Shown here: positions 56,017 through 64,000 of the stretch, one piece after another
Layout: each line of letters begins with the position of its first letter
Position numbering within the stretch: the stretch's first letter is position 1
Notes under the pieces: generated by a model
Seen by the model: only the letters and a program-made list of their open reading frames with translations
Databases searched by the model: none
What the model was told of the DNA's origin: nothing
Translations under genes and position numbers: made by a program
Assembly: GCF_022808175.1 (NCBI RefSeq)
Contig: NZ_JALGBX010000006.1
Span: 248,001-312,000 of the forward strand
DNA length: 64,000 nt
Source of the DNA: Streptomyces sp. AP-93
GTDB lineage: Bacteria > Actinomycetota > Actinomycetes > Streptomycetales > Streptomycetaceae
Reading direction: 5' to 3'

Positions 56017-56044
56017 AGGGGAGGGCGACCGAGGCCGCCACCCC
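56017..56044. repeat. attR core (28-bp direct repeat with attL)
   Basis: Identical to 2807-2834. Preceded by CCTGGTCAGAGG (55997-56008). The 185 bp to the sigma factor start hold no gene. Confidence 0.85.
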
Positions 56045-56229
56045 CCACAGGAGAGGCCCCGGCCGCCATCCGTCGCGGACTCGTGCGACAAGCCCGCACC
56101 CCTGTCAGCGTCCTCGGTGCGTTTTGTGTCACACCCCGCTCCGCGCAGGGCTGGTTGCACGTTGTACAACTCGTGGACGAAGGTGCTTGAAAGCCGTAAC
56201 GTGCTGATTTGCGCCACACAAACGGGACT

Positions 56230-57057
56230 GTGAACGGGTTGGGGATTTTGCTGGGGGACGACGCGGAGCTGACCACCGCGGTGCTCGCGGCACAAGACGG
56301 CGACGAGCTCGCGTTCCGTTCTGTGTACCGCGCCGTGCACCCGCGCCTGCTCGGATACGTCCGCACCCTCGTCGGCGACGGCGACGCGGAGGACGTCACC
56401 TCCGAAGCCTGGCTGCAGATCGCCCGCGACCTCGACTCCTTCACCGGCGACGCCGACCGCTTCCGCGGCTGGGCCGCCCGCATCGCCCGCAACCGCGCCC
56501 TGGACCACATCCGGATGCGCGGGCGCCGCCCTGCCGTCGGCGGGGACGAGACCGAGCTGACGGGCCACGCCGCCGAGTCCGACACCGCCGGCGAGGCCAT
56601 GGAGTCCCTCTCCACCTGCCGCACCATGGAACTCATAGCCCAGCTCCCGCAGGACCAGGCCGAGGCGGTCGTCCTGCGGGTGGTCGTCGGACTGGACGCC
56701 AAGAGCGCCGCCGAGACCCTGGGCAAGCGACCCGGCGCGGTACGCACCGCCGCGCACCGGGGCCTGAAGAAGCTCGCCGAGCTGCTCCACGCCGACGAGG
56801 ACTTCGAACCGGATTCCGGCCCGGATTCCGGCCCCGAGTCCGGCCCCGGGTCCGGCCCCGGGTCCGGCGCCGGCTCCGCCGTGGGCGTCGGCTCCGGACG
56901 CCGGCGCGGCCTCGGCGATAATGACGCGAGTCGCGCACGGGGCGCCGGGGACGGGCGGGACCTCGACGCCGTACCGGCGCAGCGGGCCCGCGCCGCGGGC
57001 CTCGTAGAACAAACCGGTGTGACGCATTCACGTTGGCGGACGCAGAAGGACATGTGA
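56230..57057 (+). CDS. RNA polymerase sigma factor (ECF-type sigma-70 family)
   Basis: 275 residues from GTG 56230; a TTG 21 bp earlier is possible. Region 2 covers ~residues 15-85 (LAFRSVYRAVHPRLLGYVRTLVGDGDAEDVTSEAWLQIARDL...RFRGWAARIARNRALDHIR), region 4 ~130-185 (LPQDQAEAVVLRVVVGLDAKSAAETLGKRPGAVRTAAHRGLKKL). A C-terminal Gly/Ser/Pro repeat tail of about 80 residues is extra. First host gene right of the prophage. No clear ribosome-binding site; it may be leaderless. Confidence 0.9.
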   Translation: MNGLGILLGDDAELTTAVLAAQDGDELAFRSVYRAVHPRLLGYVRTLVGDGDAEDVTSEAWLQIARDLDSFTGDADRFRGWAARIARNRALDHIRMRGRRPAVGGDETELTGHAAESDTAGEAMESLSTCRTMELIAQLPQDQAEAVVLRVVVGLDAKSAAETLGKRPGAVRTAAHRGLKKLAELLHADEDFEPDSGPDSGPESGPGSGPGSGAGSAVGVGSGRRRGLGDNDASRARGAGDGRDLDAVPAQRARAAGLVEQTGVTHSRWRTQKDM

Positions 57058-58124
57058 TGGCCGACGAGCGCGACAGGTGGCTGGACAAAGCCGCGGCGGA
57101 CAGACTGCTGCGCGGAGAACCGGCCGCACCTGGCGCCGAGCACCATGCCCGGGCCCGGTCCGAGCGGCTGCGCGCCGCCCTCGAAGCACTCGCCGAGCCG
57201 CCGCCCGCGGCCTCGGGCGGGCTCCCGGGGGAACTGCGCGGAGAAGCCGCCGCGGTCGCCGCGTTCCGCGCGCGCGGCTCCGTACTCCAGGCGGAACCCC
57301 AGACGCGGTCTCCGGACGCCGCGCTGTTCGGCTCCGCGGACACGGTGGTCGAGCTCGGCCCGCCCGCCGGCCCGGCCGGACAGCGTTCCCGGCGCGGCCG
57401 GCCGGTCCGCTTCGCCCTCGCGGCCGCGGTGGCGAGCGTCGCCGTGGGCGGCCTGGCCGCCGCCGCGGGCACCGGACTGCTGGACCGCGACGCCCGGGAC
57501 TCCGCCGGCGGGGTGCCGGCCGTCTCGGTGTCGGTCGGCTCCTCCTCCGGGGCTTCGGGGGACGGCGGGTACGCGACACCCTTCGCGCCGCTGCGCACCA
57601 CCGAGCCGCAGGGCGGCGAGGGCCCGAGCGGCAGCCCGAGCCCGGGCAACACCCCGGGCACGGATGGACGTACGACGACGGGACCCGACGGCGTCGCCGG
57701 CGCGATCGGCGGCACCGGCACGGAACCGTCCGCGAACGGGTCGGCCGGCAGCAGGGACGGCCGCGACCGCTCCCTCCAGGGCGGCACCGACGGCAAGACG
57801 ACCGGACCCGGCGACCGCGACCGGGACCGGGACCGGGAGGGCCGCACCGGACCGGTGGAGCTGTGCCGGGACTACCGGTCGGGGCGGATCGACGAGGCCG
57901 GCCGCGAGAAGCTCGTGCGCCTGGCCAAGGGGCTGTTGCGGGTCCCGCGCTACTGCCAGGTGGTGCTCGACGTGGCCACGGGCGGGGGATCGGGCGCGGA
58001 CGCGCCGGGCTCGCCGCCGGGCCCGGGCTCCTCCCCGGGGGCGGAGTCCCCGTCGCGCTCGCTGGAACTGGTCCCGGCCGGGACGGCTCCGCCGAAGCTC
58101 CCGGACGCGGGCAGTCACCGCTGA
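57057..58124 (+). CDS. Membrane protein, putative regulator of the sigma factor
   Basis: 355 residues from ATG 57057, one base overlapping the sigma factor TGA, with GAAGGA upstream. A cytosolic charged N-terminus (DRWLDKAAADRLLRGEP), one transmembrane segment (FALAAAVASVAVGGLAAAAG, residues ~122-141) and a long Gly/Ser/Pro-rich extracellular region with an ordered end (GPVELCRDYRSGRIDEAGREKLVRLA). Coupling and topology suggest an anti-sigma-like partner, but no zinc HxxxCxxC motif is present. Confidence 0.72.
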   Translation: MADERDRWLDKAAADRLLRGEPAAPGAEHHARARSERLRAALEALAEPPPAASGGLPGELRGEAAAVAAFRARGSVLQAEPQTRSPDAALFGSADTVVELGPPAGPAGQRSRRGRPVRFALAAAVASVAVGGLAAAAGTGLLDRDARDSAGGVPAVSVSVGSSSGASGDGGYATPFAPLRTTEPQGGEGPSGSPSPGNTPGTDGRTTTGPDGVAGAIGGTGTEPSANGSAGSRDGRDRSLQGGTDGKTTGPGDRDRDRDREGRTGPVELCRDYRSGRIDEAGREKLVRLAKGLLRVPRYCQVVLDVATGGGSGADAPGSPPGPGSSPGAESPSRSLELVPAGTAPPKLPDAGSHR

Positions 58125-58152
58125 GGACCGGGTACCGGACACTGGCCTGAAA

Positions 58153-58187
58153 CGGTTCGAACCCCCGCTGTAACACTTTTCGAACCG
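58153..58187. promoter_or_regulatory. Inverted repeat after the membrane protein gene
   Basis: CGGTTCGAA (58153-58161) and TTCGAACCG (58179-58187), perfect 9-bp arms 17 bp apart. Both neighbouring genes converge here, so it may be a weak terminator stem rather than an operator. Confidence 0.4.
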
Positions 58188-58269
58188 GTGGCGCAGTACA
58201 TAACGAGCCGACTGGTCATCGGCGCGCATGAGCCGGGGTTCCCCCCGTACCCCTGGGCTCTGCGCAACC

Positions 58270-58308
58270 GGCGCGGGCGGGATTCGTTCCCCCGATCCCG
58301 CCCGCGCC
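58270..58308. terminator. Strong bidirectional terminator
   Basis: GGCGCGGGCGGGAT (58270-58283) pairs perfectly with ATCCCGCCCGCGCC (58295-58308) between the convergent membrane-protein and L,D-transpeptidase genes. Confidence 0.85.
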
Positions 58309-58366
58309 CTCAACTTCCGACCGTGGACGCCCGCACCGGACGTCCCTGCTCCCGGCCGCCGGCGGG

Positions 58367-59251
58367 TCACCAGTAGACGACGACCTTGTCGCCGACCTTC
58401 ACCGCGTCGAACAGCGTCGCCAGCCTGGCCTTGTCCCGGACGTTCACGCAGCCGTGCGAGGCGCCGGCGTATCCGCGGGCGGCGAAGTCGGCCGAGTAGT
58501 GCACGGCCTGGCCCCCGTTGAAGAACATCGAGTACGGCATCGGCGTGTGGTAGATCGTCGACGTCCAGTCCTTGGCCTTCCACTCCACCTTGAACTCGCC
58601 CTCGCGGGTCGGGGTCTTCTCCGAGCCGAAGCGCACGTCCAGCGTGGAGACGATCTTTCCGTCGATCATCCAGGCGAGGGTGCGGCTCTCCTTGCTGATG
58701 CACATCACCCGGCCCGTCATGCAGCGCGCGTCGGGCGCGTCCGGCTCGTTGACGGTCGGCGGGCGCAGCTCGGCGGCCGTCGGCTTCTTGGTGGCGTTCT
58801 GGATCTTCTTCCAGGTGGGCTCGTCCACACCGCCGGTGGCGGACAGGCCGTTCTTCGACTGGAAGGACTTGACCGCCGCGGTCGTCTTCGAACCGTAGAA
58901 ACCGGTCGGAGCGACCGACATCAGCTTGAGCTGGCGCAGCCGGGCCTGCAGTTCGCGGACCAGCTCGCTGTCGTGGCCGTTCGCCATGATCTGCCTCACG
59001 GTCGGCGAAGGCGATGCGGAGGCGGAAGGCGACGGCGACGCGGACGGGGACGGGGAGGCCGACGGCGAGGCGTCGCCCGGCTTTGCGTCCGTGGACGGCG
59101 AGGCGTCGGGAGAGGCGACCGCCGTGGGCGATGCGGGCGCGGAAGAACCGGAGCCCGTGGACTCCGTCTTCTGCGGACCGCAGGCGGTCGCGGCGAGCGC
59201 GACGGCGGTGGCCAGGCCCAGGGCACGAACTATTACTCTCTGGCGGTGCAT
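58367..59251 (-). CDS. L,D-transpeptidase lipoprotein with peptidoglycan-binding domain
   Basis: 294 residues from ATG 59251. Signal peptide with a lipobox (LAATAC, Cys near residue 24), a Ser/Pro/Ala-rich linker, a peptidoglycan-binding domain (SELVRELQARLRQLKLMSV...TAAVKSFQSKNGL) and a YkuD domain with the catalytic SHGCVNVRD. It makes 3-3 cross-links in the cell wall or attaches proteins to it. Divergent from the mutase gene. Confidence 0.92.
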   Translation of the reverse strand: MHRQRVIVRALGLATAVALAATACGPQKTESTGSGSSAPASPTAVASPDASPSTDAKPGDASPSASPSPSASPSPSASASPSPTVRQIMANGHDSELVRELQARLRQLKLMSVAPTGFYGSKTTAAVKSFQSKNGLSATGGVDEPTWKKIQNATKKPTAAELRPPTVNEPDAPDARCMTGRVMCISKESRTLAWMIDGKIVSTLDVRFGSEKTPTREGEFKVEWKAKDWTSTIYHTPMPYSMFFNGGQAVHYSADFAARGYAGASHGCVNVRDKARLATLFDAVKVGDKVVVYW

Positions 59252-59418
59252 TGCGGTCCCCCGATTTCTACGTGTGTATCTAGGTGATGCGACGTGGGCG
59301 TGGTCAGTTGCAGGGACGGCCGCGATGTTGCGCCATTGTGACCAGCGGCCGCCGCGCGGCCGCCGCGGGGACGTTTTATCAGCCCCGAGCCCCTCGGATC
59401 CACGAAGGAGCGCGTCAC

Positions 59419-61002
<1,584 letters not shown>

Positions 61003-61056
61003 CCGTGGCTGATCGCGAAGTGGTCCCAGTCCGTGAAATGCAGTGGCGCGACAGGT

Positions 61057-61073
61057 GTGTCCTCATGGGACAC
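61057..61073. promoter_or_regulatory. Inverted repeat before the LysE-family gene
   Basis: GTGTCC and GGACAC around TCATG, ending 8 bp before the ATG. Could be an operator or affect translation start. Confidence 0.4.
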
Positions 61074-61081
61074 TCCTGCAC

Positions 61082-61756
61082 ATGCTGGGTGTCACAGATC
61101 TTCCGACGTATCTCGCCGGCCTGGTGCTGATCATTTTGCTGCCGGGGCCGAACTCGCTCTACGTGCTCTCCGTCGCCGCGCGCGGCGGGGTCCGCCAGGG
61201 GTACCGGGCCGCCGCCGGCGTGTTCACCGGAGACGCCCTGCTCATGACCCTGGCCGCGGTCGGAGCCGGGGCGCTGCTGCAGACCAGCCCGATCGTGTTC
61301 GGCGTCGTCAAACTGCTCGGCGCCGGATACCTGACCTGGCTCGCCATCGGCATGCTGCGGGGCGCGTGGACCATGTGGCGCGCCCGCCGCGAGCGCGCCG
61401 GGGCCGGCGAGGCCGCCCCGGAGGCGAGCGCGGCCGCCGCCGGGGTGAAGGCCGGCGACACCGAGCGGCCCTACCGGCGGGCGCTGCTGATCAGCGTGTT
61501 CAACCCGAAGGCCATCCTCTTCCTGATGTCCTTCTTCGTGCAGTTCGTGGACACGGCCTACGCCTACCCGGCGCTGTCCTTCCTGCTGCTGGGCAGCCTG
61601 ATGCAGATCGCCAGCTTCCTCTACCTGACCACGCTGATCTTCGGCGGGAACCGCCTGGCCGCCGCCTTCCGGCGCCGCAAGCGGCTCGCAGCCGGGGCCA
61701 GCTCGGCTGCGGGCGTGCTGTTCCTGGGCTTCGCGGCGAAGCTCGCCGTGAGCTGA
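61082..61756 (+). CDS. LysE-family amino acid exporter
   Basis: 224 residues from ATG 61082; the frame is open further up, but this start gives the usual N-terminus. Six hydrophobic segments, with LPGPNSLYVLSVAARGGVRQGYRAAAGVFTGDALLM as the LysE/RhtB N-terminal signature and ISVFNPKAILFLMSFFVQF in the middle. Inner-membrane exporter, closest to the LeuE group by eye. Confidence 0.88.
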   Translation: MLGVTDLPTYLAGLVLIILLPGPNSLYVLSVAARGGVRQGYRAAAGVFTGDALLMTLAAVGAGALLQTSPIVFGVVKLLGAGYLTWLAIGMLRGAWTMWRARRERAGAGEAAPEASAAAAGVKAGDTERPYRRALLISVFNPKAILFLMSFFVQFVDTAYAYPALSFLLLGSLMQIASFLYLTTLIFGGNRLAAAFRRRKRLAAGASSAAGVLFLGFAAKLAVS

Positions 61757-61813
61757 TCCGGCCTCGCGGCGCCGGGCGCTGCGGGCGAGCCCGCCGCGGT
61801 CGGCCGACCGCGG

Positions 61814-63175
61814 TCAGCCGACCGCCCTGCGCAGCAGCCGGGCCACCCGGCGGGCCGCGCGGCTGCGGGGCAGGAAGGACAGCTGCGCCGGGATGCCGCC
61901 GGGCAGGCCCAGGGTGGTCAGGCGGCCGCGGCTGAAGTAGCGCCAGGTGTCCGGGGTCAGGTTCGAGGCCAGCCAGCGCTCGGCCTGCGTGCGGCGCTCC
62001 GCGAGGATCTTGGGCTGCATGGTGAAGCCCACCGCCGTGACCAGGCCCGCCAGCTCGGCCGCCACCCGTTCGGGCCCCGGCGGGGTCCAGGAGCGTACGG
62101 CCGCGGGGTCCGCGAGGTCGGGCAGCAGGGCGTCGGCCAGCACGAGCGGGATCCGGTTGCTGTTCGGGTACGGGGACAGGCGCGCCAGTACGGCTCCCGT
62201 GCCGGTCCGGGCCACCGGGAGCCCGTACAGGGTGGCGGCGGTCAGCAGTCCCGTGGAGAAGCAGCCGACGACCAGGGCCGGGCGCAGCCGCTCGTAGAGG
62301 GTCTCGGCGAGCACCGGGGCGGTCAGCACGGTGAGCCGGACGCCGAGCCGCGCGGCCTCCTCCTCCGCCCGCCGGGAGTAGGCGGCGGGGGCGCTGGGGT
62401 GCGGTTTGAAGACCATCTCGCGGTGGCCCAGCGCGTGCGCGCCGCGGACCATCTCCACGTGCAGTTGCTCCTCCTCGTCGGCCGGCACCAGGTCGAGGGC
62501 GGAGAGGTACTGGCCCAGCAGGAGCGCGGGGCCCCCGGCGCCCGCGCCGGCCGGCTCCGGCGGCAGCTCCACCGCCGTCTGGACCGCCGCTTCGAGCTCG
62601 CCGATGACCTTGAGGAAGGCGGCGGCCGGGATCGCCTCGGCCCGTACGCCGAACTCGGTCAGCAGCAGCGGCTCCAGGCCCGGTACGAGGTCCAGGTGCA
62701 GCACCCGCCGTACGCGCATCCCGAGCCCGGGGTCGAGGCGGAAGCGGGTCGGACCGTAGCTCATCAGCCCGTCGGCGTAGACCTCCATGGCCGCCCCGGG
62801 GAAGAGCCGGCACAGGCTCTGGGCGGGCGGCACCTGGAGCGATTCCACGATCAGCTCGATGCGGTCGGTGCCCAGGCCCCAGAAGGAGCGCAACTGCCGC
62901 TCCCACAGCGGGACGTCTTCGGGGCGCGGGCTCCAGGTGCTGGGGTGCTGCGGGGCGATGACGGCGTTCCAGTCGAGGACCTCGTCGAAACGGGTGCTCA
63001 GGGAGGCGAAGCCGGGTGCGGCGGTCAGGCCCGGGGTGACCTCGGCGGTGACGGAGTGGTTGCTGGTCAGCAGGATCCGGCGGCCGGCGGGCGGGAAGAG
63101 GTCCGCGTCGAGGGCGGCGGCGAGGGTGGCCGTGCCGTAGAGGGTGGAGGCCAGGAAGATCTGGGTGACGTTCAC
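61814..63175 (-). CDS. Polysialyltransferase-like glycosyltransferase
   Basis: 453 residues from GTG 63175. FLASTLYGTATLAAALDADLFP at the N-terminus, LILTSNHSV-like and FKPHPSAPAAYS (the donor-binding HP motif), and VVGCFSTGLLTAATLYGLPVAR (the SS/TGL motif) match the alpha-2,8-polysialyltransferase-like family common in Streptomyces. It probably acts in surface polysaccharide synthesis. GTGA-type overlap with the family-2 glycosyltransferase gene. Confidence 0.78.
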   Translation of the reverse strand: MNVTQIFLASTLYGTATLAAALDADLFPPAGRRILLTSNHSVTAEVTPGLTAAPGFASLSTRFDEVLDWNAVIAPQHPSTWSPRPEDVPLWERQLRSFWGLGTDRIELIVESLQVPPAQSLCRLFPGAAMEVYADGLMSYGPTRFRLDPGLGMRVRRVLHLDLVPGLEPLLLTEFGVRAEAIPAAAFLKVIGELEAAVQTAVELPPEPAGAGAGGPALLLGQYLSALDLVPADEEEQLHVEMVRGAHALGHREMVFKPHPSAPAAYSRRAEEEAARLGVRLTVLTAPVLAETLYERLRPALVVGCFSTGLLTAATLYGLPVARTGTGAVLARLSPYPNSNRIPLVLADALLPDLADPAAVRSWTPPGPERVAAELAGLVTAVGFTMQPKILAERRTQAERWLASNLTPDTWRYFSRGRLTTLGLPGGIPAQLSFLPRSRAARRVARLLRRAVG

Positions 63176-64000
63176 GCCGTCACCCCGGCGGGCGCGGCGG
63201 GGGTCGCGGGGGCGGATCCGGCCGCGGCGCGCCGGCGGAGCCGGCGGAGCAGGGCCGCGCGGTCGGCGTCCATCGAGTCCAGGGTCTGGTCCAGGAGCTG
63301 CTGCGGCATTCTGCCGAGTGCGGCCGTGCTCATCGAGCGGAGTTTTCTGGCCACGGGTGGTTCGAACCTTTCGATGGACCCGACGTGGTGCGCGATAATT
63401 GCACAGTATGTTCGGACGGCCTTCGGGAGGAGGAGCCCGGATTCCCGGTCGGCGGCCGTTTCGGTCAGCACCTGATCGAATGCCCGAATGAAATCGAGCT
63501 GCCGCTCGTCTCCGATTTGCGTCAGCGAGGTCGCCACCCCGCGACGGTAGAAGATTCCGGGCAGACCGACCGGGGCGAAGGACGCCGCCTCCCGGTGCAG
63601 CCGCCAGATCCACGGCCGGTCCTCCGCCGTCCGCAGGCCGTCCGTGAAGTGCAGCAGCCCGCGGTCCAGCAGCCGCCGGTGGTACATCCCCGCCCAGGCG
63701 TACGGATAGTCCACCGAGGTCGCGCGGGAGACGGGCAGGATTCCGGTGCGCGGATCGGCCACCACCGACTCCGGCCCGTAGGGGACGCGCTGGACGATGC
63801 GCGTCCTGCCCGTGCACTGGACGTGGTCGGTACGGACGAAATCGCATTTCAGGGCTTCGATGGCGGCCAGGGTCCGGGCCAGGTGGCCCGGCGCCAGCCA
63901 GTCGTCGCCGTCCATGAAGGCGATGTACTCGCCGCGGGCCGCGTCCAGACCGGTGTTCCGCGCCGTCGCGAGACCGCCGTTGCGCTCGTGTCTGAGGTGC
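63172..64000 (-). CDS. Family 2 glycosyltransferase, C-terminal part (runs off the window)
   Basis: The minus-strand frame is open from base 64000 to the stop at 63172, ~275 residues. HERNGGLATARNTGLDAARGEYIAFMDGDDWL is the GT-A signature with the DxD-like metal site; RTAEDRPWIWRLH follows. It transfers an activated sugar. Start lies outside the window. Confidence 0.88.
   Translation of the reverse strand, partial: HLRHERNGGLATARNTGLDAARGEYIAFMDGDDWLAPGHLARTLAAIEALKCDFVRTDHVQCTGRTRIVQRVPYGPESVVADPRTGILPVSRATSVDYPYAWAGMYHRRLLDRGLLHFTDGLRTAEDRPWIWRLHREAASFAPVGLPGIFYRRGVATSLTQIGDERQLDFIRAFDQVLTETAADRESGLLLPKAVRTYCAIIAHHVGSIERFEPPVARKLRSMSTAALGRMPQQLLDQTLDSMDADRAALLRRLRRRAAAGSAPATPAAPAGVTA

Larger units (their letters stand above)
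2807..56044. mobile_element. Integrated siphovirus-type prophage
   Basis: A 28-bp perfect direct repeat at 2807-2834 and 56017-56044 encloses a tyrosine integrase, an excisionase-like gene, replication genes and a complete set of lysis, tail, capsid, portal and terminase genes. Outside the repeats lie ordinary Streptomyces chromosomal genes. The element is about 53.2 kb. The long tape measure protein, HK97-like capsid and tail assembly chaperone frameshift indicate a long non-contractile tail. The disrupted terminase suggests that the prophage may be defective unless that is a sequencing error. Confidence 0.93.

Noticed and set aside
58153-58187. Inverted repeat as an operator for the sigma factor locus
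   Set aside because: It lies between the 3' ends of convergent genes, so a terminator-related role is more likely.
55833-58703. A 956-residue open frame on the minus strand covering the end of the integrase, the sigma factor and the membrane protein
   Set aside because: It is an artefact of GC-rich codon bias: Arg/Pro/Ala-rich, antisense to well-supported genes, and crosses attR.

Overview
This window looks like a Streptomyces chromosome carrying an integrated siphovirus-type prophage. The DNA is very GC-rich, GTG and TTG starts are common, and the flanking genes are core Streptomyces types. The left flank holds, on the minus strand, the first 306 residues of sdhA, then sdhD and sdhC, then an OHCU-decarboxylase-like gene. 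The right flank starts at about 56.0 kb: an ECF-like sigma factor with a coupled membrane protein, an L,D-transpeptidase lipoprotein, a methylmalonyl-CoA mutase-type subunit, a LysE-family exporter, a polysialyltransferase-like protein and a truncated family-2 glycosyltransferase.

The prophage spans about 2807-56044. It is bounded by a 28-bp perfect direct repeat (attL/attR), and a tyrosine integrase with an excisionase-like gene sits at the right end. From left to right it holds: (1) 3.0-7.8 kb, a minus-strand accessory block (NUDIX hydrolase, MazG-like protein, UDP-glucose-dehydrogenase-like enzyme, SIR2-like protein, degenerate NUDIX protein, small proteins); (2) 8.0-10.0 kb, a plus-strand DUF6879 / XRE-DUF5753 / DUF397 regulatory cassette; (3) 10.0-17.1 kb, a tightly overlapping minus-strand replication and recombination block; (4) 17.1-20.3 kb, a control region with three tandem palindromes, a quinone oxidoreductase, an IclR-type regulator and a putative phage regulator; (5) 20.3-39.8 kb, the minus-strand lysis and virion block, from holin and endolysin through tail, capsid and portal to terminase and HNH; (6) 40.1-54.6 kb, a plus-strand block of mostly small and often Cys-rich proteins with an ArdA-like antirestriction protein, a C5 cytosine methyltransferase and a dNMP kinase, interrupted by a 1.4-kb repeat-rich region without a convincing gene.

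The main points for follow-up are: a short asymmetric motif (core TAAGAGTGTAACT) that recurs around the prophage, always oriented with transcription; the SIR2-like/degenerate-NUDIX cargo; the palindromes next to an IclR regulator; a frame disruption at the Walker A region of the large terminase; a -1 frameshift signal in the tail assembly chaperone; and two structural or lysis genes that appear to start at CTG. No tRNA, rRNA or CRISPR array was seen. All family names come from reading motifs; no database search was run.
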